DNA of 64,000 bases from SAR324 cluster bacterium. GTDB lineage: Bacteria; SAR324; NAC60-12. The translations under genes and the position numbers were made by a program. This document shows, piece by piece, positions 8,306 through 16,541 of this stretch. The DNA is taken from the NCBI GenBank assembly GCA_015231825.1, contig JADGAV010000008.1:1-64000 (forward strand), in the 5' to 3' direction. The notes below the pieces were generated by a model that had not been told where the DNA came from, did not search any database, and saw nothing but the letters and a program-made list of their open reading frames with translations. Position 1 is the first letter of the stretch. Each line of letters begins with the position of its first letter.

Positions 8306-9292
8306 TCACTTGATCCCTTCCGAAGAAACCGTGATTCGGGGGTCCAGATAACTGTATAGAAAATCGGTGAGAAAGTTCAGCCCAATCACCAAAATGGCCA
8401 GCATCAGGAAGGTTCCCTGGGCCACCGGGTAGTCATGAGAAGCTGCAGACTCCACCATCAACTGCCCCATACCCGGCCAGGAAAAAAGGGACTCGACCAC
8501 AACCTGTCCCCCCACAGCAAAACCGACCATGATGGAAGCAAGCGTGACAACTCCCAGCAATGCATTTCTGGCGGCGTGGCGAAACATAACCGTACTGGGC
8601 TTCAGCCCCTTGGCCCGGGCCAATTCAATATAGTCACTGCCAAGGACCTCCAACATACTATCGCGCATCACCAGCATCGGGGTTGCCAAATAATACATCC
8701 CCACTGTGATTGTCGGTAAGACAATACGCTCCCAAAATGCCGGCATCAGCAGCAAACCAATCAAGTTCTCGGGTCTTTCACCGGGAGGATACATTCCGCC
8801 TGTAGGAAAGAGTCCCAGACGATAGCTCATAATCATCAGCAGGAGCAGTCCCGTAATAAATGGAGGGGCCGCCTGAAAAATTAACCCGATCACGGTTCCC
8901 GCCACATCCAAAGGGCTATTCCGTTTCCAGGCCATCACAATACCAAATCCAATTCCCAGCGTGAGCGTCATGCAGAGACCGGAGGCCATCAAGAGCAAGG
9001 TATTCCAGAATCGATATGAAATAATTGCGGTCACTTCCTGCGCTGACACAAATGAGCGACCCCATTCCAGGCTGACCAGGTTTTTCAGGTAAATGAGATA
9101 TTGATGCCAGACGGGTTTATCGAGACCGAATGCCGCCTTCATTCGCTGCTGCACGGCTTCGTCCATTGCAGGGCTGATCACCTGAAGGGTCGCCTCACCG
9201 GGAAGCATGCGAAACAAAAGAAACAGAATCGAAGCCACCGCAAAAAGCGTGATCAGCATATACAAGAGACGGCGTAGAACGTACTCGAGCAT
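8306..9292 (-). CDS. Peptide/opine ABC transporter permease (DppB type)
   Basis: A 328-residue integral membrane protein of the DppB/OppB class. The first helix begins MLEYVLRRLLYMLITL. A periplasmic region includes LDKPVWHQYLIYLKNL, and the EAA loop (ELARAKGLKPSTVMFRHAARN) lies before the final helices. The ATG at 9292 is chosen because the conserved opening starts there; an in-frame TTG at 9322 only adds unrelated residues. It is separated from the binding-protein gene by an 83-base gap holding a perfect hairpin. It would pair with the DppC-type permease to form the translocation pore. Confidence 0.92.
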   Translation of the reverse strand: MLEYVLRRLLYMLITLFAVASILFLLFRMLPGEATLQVISPAMDEAVQQRMKAAFGLDKPVWHQYLIYLKNLVSLEWGRSFVSAQEVTAIISYRFWNTLLLMASGLCMTLTLGIGFGIVMAWKRNSPLDVAGTVIGLIFQAAPPFITGLLLLMIMSYRLGLFPTGGMYPPGERPENLIGLLLMPAFWERIVLPTITVGMYYLATPMLVMRDSMLEVLGSDYIELARAKGLKPSTVMFRHAARNALLGVVTLASIMVGFAVGGQVVVESLFSWPGMGQLMVESAASHDYPVAQGTFLMLAILVIGLNFLTDFLYSYLDPRITVSSEGIK

Positions 9293-9329
9293 TGGGATCC
9301 AATGGGTTGTGCTTAGAAACAAGAGTTCG

Positions 9330-9356
9330 GTGCCGATGAAAAAAATTCATCGGCAC
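9330..9356 (-). terminator. Perfect 11-bp hairpin between the binding-protein and permease genes
   Basis: GTGCCGATGAA and its exact complement are separated by five A/T bases. On the transcribed minus strand the loop is T-rich and no long U tract follows the stem. The position, just after a binding-protein stop codon and before its permease gene, is where many ABC operons carry a hairpin that stabilises the upstream message or partly terminates transcription, so that the binding protein is made in excess. I see the hairpin directly; the role is inferred. Confidence 0.55.
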
Positions 9357-9375
9357 GGTTTTATGAAGGGTATTT

Positions 9376-10992
9376 TTAAGCAGGATACAGCAAAGTGCCG
9401 CTGCTGTCCCAGGAATATCCACCGGCCTCCAGTACCTCACGAGCTTTTTTAGTGCTGGAAGGACGGGCAGGCAAATTGGAATTGTGCCAGAACTCATTGG
9501 CAGGGGCAATCACCGATCCCCCTTTCTCGGCAAATCCCGACATCACCACCGCTTTGATGACATCACGGGGAACGACATGGTCCAATGCCGTTCGGAAAAC
9601 CGGATCTTTGAGCGGTCCCCTCAGGTGATTGAACATGAACCCGTACCAACCGTGACTCGGATAACCTTTGCCGACAATCCCGTTGATTTTGTTAAGGTCC
9701 TGAACCAGCGCCGGTTTTAAAATATAGCGGGTCCGATCACACTCTCCGGCTTCTATGGCTGCTGCCATGGCATCATGACTGCCATAGGCAATACGGATGA
9801 TTCCAGCGCATTTGGGTGCATTGAAATGATCCTTGTTTGCCGTCACCTTCAACTCCTTGCCGCGATCCCAGTAGTCAAATTTGAAAGGACCGCTGCCGAT
9901 TGGATTTTCATTGGCAAATTTGAGCACGTCATCAACATTTACTTTTTCCGGAATGTCTTTCCAGATATGCTGGGGAAGAATAAAAATTTGTGCAAAAAAG
10001 TTGATCATCAAGGGTGCGTGAGGAGAGGTGAGTTTGATTCTCAAAGAATTCTTCCCCGTTATTTCATTGGATGCAAATTTTTCCAAAGACGAAATAAAAA
10101 ACGGAGCTTTCCATTTTTTATAGTAATCAAAAGTAAATTTGACATCCTCAATCGTAACAGGCGTCCCGTCATGAAATTTCATTCCTTCGCGGATGGTAAT
10201 ATCCACTGTCGTAGAATCCGGGGATTTGATCGAAGTAGCAGCCCAGGGCCGAATACTTCCATCCGGACCCACCTGCAGAAGCCGGTCGTAGATCATTCGC
10301 AATTCCTTGAACTCGTTGGAATCGGTTACCGATACGGGGTTCAGGTTTTTCAGCGGAGAGGTCTGCCCTGTCCGAATGTATCCGTCTCCTCCTTTCACGG
10401 TTGCAGCAAGATCGGTCCAGAGGCTGCCTATTCCTTCGCCAACCTGAGGAACCACACCGGAAAGACGATCTTCCCGGTAGGCATTTGTCATGCTCGGATA
10501 AACGATCGGACTACTTGCAGCATCGTCATAAATCGCTTTTTGAATTTGTAAAACGATATCGCGCCGTTTGTTAGGATCCATCTCAACCTGCTGCTTATCG
10601 CTGAGCTCATTTACAACTGAATTATTATAGCCCCACTTGTTGTAGTTACCGTCACGGTGATGCATCATGGCTGTAAAAGTTTCCGGATCAATTCGATTGG
10701 CACGCCCCGTCCAGCGAACGATGAACATGTCAAAGTCTTTTTCCGTAAAAACTTTCCCGATTCCCATGTTGTAGTCTTCTGCTGCCAACTTAACATCCCA
10801 ACCAATCTTCTTACAGGCTTGGGTAATCAAACGGCCCATTTCTGGTCGAACCGGATCGAAACTTGCGTTTGCCGTGAGGAGTGTCATTCCTTCTACAGGC
10901 TTTCCCGCAGCAAAACTAATACCTGGCAGAAACGTGACTGCCGACGAGCCTGCCAAAACTCCGGCCCGTTTTAGAAATTCTCTTCTTTTCAT
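9376..10992 (-). CDS. Tat-exported family 5 substrate-binding protein with circularly permuted sequence order
   Basis: A 538-residue binding protein for the ABC transporter encoded downstream. The ATG at 10992 follows AGGAGG and opens a twin-arginine signal (MKRREFLKRAGVLAG, cleavage near residue 28). The order of family 5 sequence blocks is unusual. Residues 31-197 look like the normal C-terminal part (MTLLTA, KKIGWDVKL, DFDMFIVRWTGR, DGNYNKWGY, then MDPNKRRDIVLQIQKAI). Residues 203-538 then contain the normal N-terminal and middle parts (LKNLNPVS, MIYDRLLQVGPDG, IREGMKFHDGTPVTIEDVKF, NPIGSGPFKF) and end at AREVLEAGGYSWDSSGTL, exactly where the first block would normally continue. The protein thus reads as a circular permutation with a new linker near 178-202. 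The ligand is probably a peptide, opine or amino-acid derivative. Confidence 0.88.
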   Translation of the reverse strand: MKRREFLKRAGVLAGSSAVTFLPGISFAAGKPVEGMTLLTANASFDPVRPEMGRLITQACKKIGWDVKLAAEDYNMGIGKVFTEKDFDMFIVRWTGRANRIDPETFTAMMHHRDGNYNKWGYNNSVVNELSDKQQVEMDPNKRRDIVLQIQKAIYDDAASSPIVYPSMTNAYREDRLSGVVPQVGEGIGSLWTDLAATVKGGDGYIRTGQTSPLKNLNPVSVTDSNEFKELRMIYDRLLQVGPDGSIRPWAATSIKSPDSTTVDITIREGMKFHDGTPVTIEDVKFTFDYYKKWKAPFFISSLEKFASNEITGKNSLRIKLTSPHAPLMINFFAQIFILPQHIWKDIPEKVNVDDVLKFANENPIGSGPFKFDYWDRGKELKVTANKDHFNAPKCAGIIRIAYGSHDAMAAAIEAGECDRTRYILKPALVQDLNKINGIVGKGYPSHGWYGFMFNHLRGPLKDPVFRTALDHVVPRDVIKAVVMSGFAEKGGSVIAPANEFWHNSNLPARPSSTKKAREVLEAGGYSWDSSGTLLYPA

Positions 10993-11038
10993 AATCCTCC
11001 TGAATTTTGGTGAAAAAAGATCGGTCTGTAACGAACTC

Positions 11039-11067
11039 AAAATAAATACCCATTTCTATAATGTCAA
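11039..11067 (-). promoter_or_regulatory. Predicted sigma-70 promoter of the opine/peptide transport operon
   Basis: On the minus strand a consensus -35 box TTGACA (11067 to 11062) is followed after exactly 17 bases by TATTTT (11044 to 11039), four of six matches to the -10 consensus. Transcription would begin near 11032, leaving a leader of about 40 bases before the AGGAGG and ATG at 10992. This is the best promoter I can see in the window. Confidence 0.6.
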
Positions 11068-11083
11068 ATATAAAATAATCATT

Positions 11084-11108
11084 GTATTATTCATAATTGT
11101 TATAATAC
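11084..11108. promoter_or_regulatory. LysR-type operator: T-N11-A dyad upstream of the operon promoter
   Basis: GTATTAT (11084-11090) and its perfect inverted copy ATAATAC (11102-11108) are separated by 11 bases, so the arms form the T-N11-A pattern bound by LysR regulators. The centre lies near -64 relative to the predicted start at about 11032, the classic position of the LysR recognition site. The likely partner is the OccR/NocR-like regulator at 399-1277. The dyad is seen directly; its pairing with that protein is inference. Confidence 0.5.
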
Positions 11109-11590
11109 GTAAGTCGGGATTTTGAAATGCATTCTGTTGCTGAAGAATTGCCTCCTTTTATTTTGAGCGACCATACGCTTCCAGCAGGAGCATTTGAAGA
11201 GACATTCTGTTTTACTTCACAGTCTGAACAGACAATCAGGCCTGTTCCCGACTGTTATTTGCTGTTCTTCCTGCAGCGATTCGGGTTTTTTCTTGAGTTC
11301 CGATTCTTCCTGAAGTACTTTATGTCTGCATTGAACTTCAGCAGAAAAATTAGGTCCAGTGGAAAATTCGGGTAAAATTGAATGTTGCAATCAATGGATC
11401 GTCGCTACCGAATAATTTTGCTGAATTGAAGACATCAGCGCGCATATCGAAGAACCCTTTCTCCGACTGATTTCCCTAAAGTCAGACCTCGCACTTCTGA
11501 AGAATATAAACGGTGGTACCCTTGAATTTTCAGTCATTCTCCCACGATCGACTATATTGCATGGAAGTCAAATGAAACCCTAAGCTGTAG
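11109..11590. other. Intergenic region before the maleate-isomerase-family gene
   Basis: About 480 bases between the operator dyad and the divergent gene at 11591. A short plus-strand reading at 11127-11375 has a mixed, cysteine- and phenylalanine-rich composition with no recognisable domain and no ribosome site, so I do not call it. I see no tRNA, hairpin with a U tract or riboswitch-like structure here. Confidence 0.4.
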
Positions 11591-12391
11591 ATGTCAATGA
11601 AACAAAAAGAACTTCCAACAACACCTATCCCGTTGAATTTTACATTTGACAAAAATTCTCCCGGAACCAGGATTGGCCTGATTGCCCTTGATACCGACCT
11701 GACCATGGAATGGGATTTTCATCGGACTTTACCGAAGGACGTCGCATTTTATACCTCGCACATCCCTGTGACCAATCCATTGACTCCGGAAAATTTAAGA
11801 AAGATGGCCCCTCGGATAAAAGAAGTCGCTGAATCAATTTTACCGGGATATCCCCTGGACGTGATGGCTTACGGCTGCACCTCAGCATCCATTGCGATCG
11901 GCCACGAAACAATTCAGTCAGAAATCCAGTCGATCCGCCCCGGTGTGGCGGTGGTCACTCCCAGTTCTGCTGCCATCAAGGGACTTCATGCATTAAAAAT
12001 AGAAAAAATAACGCTGCTGACTCCTTACATCGACTCCGTCAATCAAATAGTCCGCCAATTTTTTCAGGAGCATGAGATTGAGGTGACCAATATCAGCAGT
12101 TTTTGTTTTGACAACGATTTCGATACCGCCCGAGTCCCTCCATCCGCCATCAAAAAAGCCGCCCTTGAAGCGTACCATCCCGAAGCCGATGCCATTTTTT
12201 TGTCATGCACCACTTTGCGGGCGATTGATGTGCTGGAAAGCATTGAGCAGTCTACCGGTAAGCCCGCCCTGAGCAGCAATCAATGCATGATCTGGGAATG
12301 CCTCGAATCAGCCGGTTACCGGAAGCCGCTTAAAAAGCACGGTCAACTGCTGCGCCAATTGGGATCATTCAGCCATTCAAAATCAAGCTGA
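11591..12391 (+). CDS. Asp/Glu racemase superfamily protein (maleate isomerase / arylmalonate decarboxylase / EutA-like)
   Basis: A 266-residue cytosolic protein of the two-cysteine Asp/Glu racemase superfamily. The paired catalytic cysteines sit in AYGCTSAS (C96) and LSCTTLRA (C206), as in maleate cis-trans isomerase, arylmalonate decarboxylase and the ectoine-degradation protein EutA. Members abstract or donate a proton next to a carboxylate through the two cysteines. Which reaction applies is not readable from sequence. It is followed after nine bases by an EamA-type transporter gene and is divergent from the opine-type operon, so it could act on a dicarboxylate or amino acid from the same pathway. 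The start ATG at 11591 (or 11597) has no strong ribosome site. Confidence 0.82.
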   Translation: MSMKQKELPTTPIPLNFTFDKNSPGTRIGLIALDTDLTMEWDFHRTLPKDVAFYTSHIPVTNPLTPENLRKMAPRIKEVAESILPGYPLDVMAYGCTSASIAIGHETIQSEIQSIRPGVAVVTPSSAAIKGLHALKIEKITLLTPYIDSVNQIVRQFFQEHEIEVTNISSFCFDNDFDTARVPPSAIKKAALEAYHPEADAIFLSCTTLRAIDVLESIEQSTGKPALSSNQCMIWECLESAGYRKPLKKHGQLLRQLGSFSHSKSS

Positions 12392-12400
12392 GCATTCATA

Positions 12401-13282
12401 ATGATACTTAACTCTTCGCGCCATCCAATCATTTCCGCCGCGTTCTGGATGATCGGCGCCCTCACTTCTTTTTCCACAATGGCCGTTTGCGGTAGAGAAT
12501 TGTCTTCAGAAGTGGGAACTTTTCAGATTTTGTTTTTTCGCAGTGGGGTAGGCCTGCTTGTGATCGTGTTTCTTCTATGGCGAAGCGGATGGCGGCAGAT
12601 TCTGACGCGCACTCCCGGACTTCACCTGCTTCGGAATCTTGCTCATTTTGGCGGTCAGTTCGGCTGGTTTTATGGAATCGCCTTTATCCCTTTTGCTGAG
12701 GTGTTTGCCATCGAATTCACTACTCCCATCTGGACCGTTGGCCTGGCCGTCCTGTTCCTTAAGGAGCGCCTGACAAAAACCAGAATCGCAACAATTGTTT
12801 GCGGAATTACGGGGGTCCTGATTATTTTGAGACCGGGATTGGCGATCATCAATCCGGCTTCCCTGGCTGTTTTGGCTGGAGCGTTGGGTTTTGCCGTCAC
12901 TTATACGGTCACAAAGAAGCTATCTTCTTCCACTTCTCCGCTGGCCATACTTTTCTATATGACTCTGGTTCAATTACCATTGGGATTGATTCCCGCCCTG
13001 AATTCCTGGGTCGTTCCATCTCCAAGATTGTGGCCATGGGTTGCACTGGTTGGAATCGGAGCATTGAGCGCACACTATTGTGTAGTGAGGGCTCTCAGCC
13101 TCGTGGACGCCATTGCGGCCGTACCGATGGATTTTTTACGACTGCCATTGATCGCCCTGGTGGGGTTCATTTTTTATAACGAGACGCTCGAATGGTTTGT
13201 TCCAGTCGGGGCCCTGATCATGTTCAGCGGAAATTTTCTCAATATTCTGATGGAACATCGACAAAAAACGAATCCCGGCTGA
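12401..13282 (+). CDS. EamA-family (DMT superfamily) transporter
   Basis: A 293-residue polytopic protein with about ten hydrophobic helices arranged as two EamA repeats. The first repeat runs to VCGITGVLIILRPG and the second to the C-terminus, with the usual GERL-like motif appearing as LFLKERLT. EamA proteins are mostly exporters of amino acids, nucleotides or metabolites, or importers of small solutes. The gene follows the racemase-family gene by nine bases and is probably co-transcribed with it, suggesting that it moves the substrate or product of that enzyme. Specificity cannot be deduced. Confidence 0.88.
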   Translation: MILNSSRHPIISAAFWMIGALTSFSTMAVCGRELSSEVGTFQILFFRSGVGLLVIVFLLWRSGWRQILTRTPGLHLLRNLAHFGGQFGWFYGIAFIPFAEVFAIEFTTPIWTVGLAVLFLKERLTKTRIATIVCGITGVLIILRPGLAIINPASLAVLAGALGFAVTYTVTKKLSSSTSPLAILFYMTLVQLPLGLIPALNSWVVPSPRLWPWVALVGIGALSAHYCVVRALSLVDAIAAVPMDFLRLPLIALVGFIFYNETLEWFVPVGALIMFSGNFLNILMEHRQKTNPG

Positions 13283-13382
13283 AAGCCATTTATCAATGAG
13301 GTCCAGGAACAGCCTGATGGTCTGGAAAAAAGGCGTTTCTGTTCCATCTGTGCGTGAAAATTAATATAGGAGACTGACTATC

Positions 13383-15677
13383 ATGGAAACAACGCAACGG
13401 ATTGCACAAGAACTGGAAATCGATGCAGCTCATGTAAAAAGTACTGTCGAGATGTTGAACGAAGGCAACACGCTTCCCTTTATTGCGCGATACAGAAAAG
13501 AAGCGACAGGGAATCTTGATGAGATACAAATAGGGGCAATTCAGGACCGGTGGCAATATTTGCAGGAATTGGAAGAACGTCGTGAAAGCATCATTCTTTC
13601 AATCCAGACTCAGGGCAAATTGACCCCGGAGCTGGAAACAAAACTGAGAGCATCATACTCCAAACAACAGTTAGAAGATCTCTACTTGCCCTACAAACCC
13701 AAACGGCGCACCCGGGCGATGATTGCCAAAGAAAAAGGGTTTGAAGCGCTGGCAGAACTTCTGCTGACGCCCGGATGCCGAAAGGCTGATCTGGAAGCCT
13801 GGCTCACGGAATTCAACCAAAACCAGCCTGACCCGGAAACTCCGATGGTCTCACAAGAGGAGGCACTCGCTTTTGCACGTGATATTGTTGCCGAAAAAAT
13901 TGCTGAACATGCAGAGTCCCGAGAATCCATACGCAAACTCACCTTTCGAAACGGTATCTTTGTTTCCAAAGTAAAAAAAGACTGGCTCGAGAAACCCAGC
14001 AAGTTTGAAATGTATTACGATTTTCAGGAAGCTGTCAGGCAGATTCCTGCGCATCGGTACCTGGCTCTACGCCGCGGGGAAAAGGAAAATGTACTGCGAC
14101 TGTCATTGGAGCTTCCCGAAGAAGAAGCACTCCAGGTTCTGCGTCCCCTTTGGGGGTCTGACATAAATGCCGAATTGTTCCCCATTCTTGAAGAAGCGCT
14201 TCAAGACGCCTATCGTCGATTGATCGCGCCCAGCATAGAATCAGAAATTCGTTTGGAAGTCCGGTCGAAAGCAGAAGAGATTTCCATCGAAATGTTTTCA
14301 AAGAACCTCCGCCAACTGCTGTTGCAGGCTCCCGGAGGACAGCGTTTTGTTTTGGGGCTCGACCCGGGATTTCGCACAGGAACCAAATGGGCAATCGTCG
14401 ATTCCACAGGAAAATATGTTGAAAACGGGGTGATTTACCCTGTTCCTCCTCAAAACAAGATTGTTGAGGCAGAAAAAATACTGCATCAAATTTTTGAAAA
14501 GCATCCGGTAGAAATTATTGCTGTCGGCAATGGCACCGCATCCCGGGAAGTGCAGAGCTTTGTGCAGGCTTTTTTGAAAAAAGTCGATTCCAAAATTGTT
14601 TCCGTTGTCGTGAATGAGTCAGGGGCCTCTGTCTATTCGGCCTCGGAAGCGGCCCGGGAAGAATTTCCCGATTTGGATTTGACCGTGAGAGGAGCCATTT
14701 CAATCGCCCGTCGCTATCAGGATCCTCTTGCAGAGCTTGTAAAAATCGATCCGAGATCCATTGGCGTGGGTCAATACCAACACGACGTCAATTCAGCAAA
14801 CCTTCAGACTTCGCTCACCCGAACAGTCGAGTCATGCGTCAACTTTGTGGGAGCCGATCTTAATACGGCTTCTGCCAAACTGCTGACTCATGTCGCAGGA
14901 ATCACTGCCTCTATTGCGCAAAGGATCGTCGACTATCGGAACAGTCATGGTTCATTCCGCAATCGTTCTGAAATCCTCAAGGTCGACGGGGTTGGACCGA
15001 AAACCTTTGAGCAGTCTGCCGGGTTTTTGCGCATCCCATCCAGCGATAATCCCCTGGATGGCTCCGCGGTTCATCCTGAAAGTTATCCGATTGTCAGCAA
15101 AATGGCGCGAGATCAGGGACTCTCAGTGGAGAAACTCATCGGAAATTCTGCTGCTATCAATACGATTTCCCGGGATCGCTATATCTCCGATCAGGCAGGC
15201 CAATACACTTTGCAGGATATCATAGAAGAATTAAAAAAGCCCGGACGTGATCCGCGTTCTGAACACCAGACTGTTCAATTCAACGAAGGAATTGAAGAAA
15301 TTAAAGATTTGGAACCTGGCGTGAAACTCAATGGTGTGATCACCAACATTACTAATTTTGGAGTATTCGTCGATATTGGAGTTCATCAGGACGGTTTGGT
15401 TCATGTCTCTGAAATGTCGAGAAAATTCATTAAAAATCCGATGGAAATCTGCTCCGTCGGACAAAATGTGGTGGTCTTTGTCAAAAATGTGGATTCTTCC
15501 AGAAAGCGGATTGGCCTGTCAATGTTGGATCCAAAAGAGGAAAAACAAGTTACGCACCGAAAAAAATCTCAACGGAACACCAAAATCAAACGGGTTTCGT
15601 CTTCACCGGATGATTTTAAAAGCACCGTTGCAAAGCTTGAAGAAAAGTTCAATTCCGTCTCCTTAAAGAAACGCTAA
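13383..15677 (+). CDS. tex: Tex family RNA-binding transcription accessory protein
   Basis: A 764-residue Tex/YhgF protein. In order: the helical Tex N-terminal region (IAQELEI, then GNTLPFIARYRKEATGNLDE), a YqgF/RuvX-like nuclease-fold domain near 320-450 (LGLDPGFRTGTKWAIVD), helix-hairpin-helix motifs near 485-560 (DYRNSHGSFRNRSEILKVDG), and a C-terminal S1 domain near 640-715 (NGVITNITNFGVFVDIG). Tex binds nucleic acid and influences transcription; it is broadly conserved. The C-terminal tail after the S1 domain is basic. The start ATG at 13383 has GGAGA upstream. It stands alone, convergent with the next gene. Confidence 0.96.
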   Translation: METTQRIAQELEIDAAHVKSTVEMLNEGNTLPFIARYRKEATGNLDEIQIGAIQDRWQYLQELEERRESIILSIQTQGKLTPELETKLRASYSKQQLEDLYLPYKPKRRTRAMIAKEKGFEALAELLLTPGCRKADLEAWLTEFNQNQPDPETPMVSQEEALAFARDIVAEKIAEHAESRESIRKLTFRNGIFVSKVKKDWLEKPSKFEMYYDFQEAVRQIPAHRYLALRRGEKENVLRLSLELPEEEALQVLRPLWGSDINAELFPILEEALQDAYRRLIAPSIESEIRLEVRSKAEEISIEMFSKNLRQLLLQAPGGQRFVLGLDPGFRTGTKWAIVDSTGKYVENGVIYPVPPQNKIVEAEKILHQIFEKHPVEIIAVGNGTASREVQSFVQAFLKKVDSKIVSVVVNESGASVYSASEAAREEFPDLDLTVRGAISIARRYQDPLAELVKIDPRSIGVGQYQHDVNSANLQTSLTRTVESCVNFVGADLNTASAKLLTHVAGITASIAQRIVDYRNSHGSFRNRSEILKVDGVGPKTFEQSAGFLRIPSSDNPLDGSAVHPESYPIVSKMARDQGLSVEKLIGNSAAINTISRDRYISDQAGQYTLQDIIEELKKPGRDPRSEHQTVQFNEGIEEIKDLEPGVKLNGVITNITNFGVFVDIGVHQDGLVHVSEMSRKFIKNPMEICSVGQNVVVFVKNVDSSRKRIGLSMLDPKEEKQVTHRKKSQRNTKIKRVSSSPDDFKSTVAKLEEKFNSVSLKKR

Positions 15678-15761
15678 AAACATTCATGCCTGTATTTTGG
15701 TCTACTTTAAAAAGAACGCAGCAAGCATAATTGTGCGCAGGAAGAGAAGGCGGGAATTTAA

Positions 15762-16289
15762 TCAATCCTCCTGTTGATCAAAAGGACTGTCGAAATCGTC
15801 ACCAAAATCAGTATCATTCAAATTTGCAGAATTTTCTTCACCGCTGTCATTCTGTTTTTTACGAACTTCCTCCATCAGAGGTCGGCAGGTTTCGATGGAA
15901 CGCTGCACGCGTTCGATGATCAAACGGGATTCTTTTTTCAGGGCAATCGCCCTGGGATAGTGCTTGGGATATTTCTGTTCCATGTAGATATGAAACAAAG
16001 CGTCAATAGAATCCGTAACAACTTTTTTCTTCCTGACGAGGGAAACGGCATGGGACTCCAAAGCCTTAAACGACTCAGACATATCCTTTTTTGAAAACTT
16101 GGAACATTCAAAAAACAATTCGCTGGAGGTTTGGAAGAGTTCATCAAATTTTTCCAAAACTCCCTCGGGGATTCCGTCCAGCTTTTTCTTGCTCTTCTCA
16201 AGGTCCCCAAACTTTTTAGGAGTTTCCTTTCCAACTGTCTGAAGTGTGCTTTTTTTGGTTTCGGAAGTTCGCCGCCAAAGTTCTGCCAT
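15762..16289 (-). CDS. Hypothetical charged helical protein
   Basis: A 175-residue protein that I do not recognise. It is rich in Lys and Glu, predicted mostly helical (LIIERVQRSIETCRPLMEEV), and ends in an acidic tail (NDTDFGDDFDSPFDQQED). No signal peptide, membrane helix or metal motif is visible. The ATG at 16289 follows AAGGGGAT, a good ribosome site, and the reading frame is open over its full length with normal composition, so I consider it a real gene. It is convergent with tex and divergent from the XRE regulator. Confidence 0.65.
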   Translation of the reverse strand: MAELWRRTSETKKSTLQTVGKETPKKFGDLEKSKKKLDGIPEGVLEKFDELFQTSSELFFECSKFSKKDMSESFKALESHAVSLVRKKKVVTDSIDALFHIYMEQKYPKHYPRAIALKKESRLIIERVQRSIETCRPLMEEVRKKQNDSGEENSANLNDTDFGDDFDSPFDQQED

Positions 16290-16541
16290 ATCCCCTTTTC
16301 AAATAAGTGACCACGCGGTGCTTTAAAATACTATATCGAACGGGCCCGCAAGTGGCAAGAAGTTCCTTATTACCTTTTTAGAAAATTCTTCTGAAATAAA
16401 AAGTTTTCTTTGCAATTAAAGATTGCATTCTTTGCCAATTCAAAAATATTATAATTTACAGAGAGAATTGCCTGAACTTATAAATTGACTCACAAAGAGT
16501 CCGGCACTATTTACAAAACAGATCCTCAGACAGAGGAAAAA

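Noticed and set aside
9775-10551. Plus-strand open frame of 258 codons opposite the binding-protein gene
   Set aside because: Antisense shadow of a well-supported gene; no recognisable motif.
11127-11375. Short plus-strand frame in the gap before the racemase-family gene
   Set aside because: Low-complexity Phe/Ser-rich translation, no ribosome site and no family resemblance.
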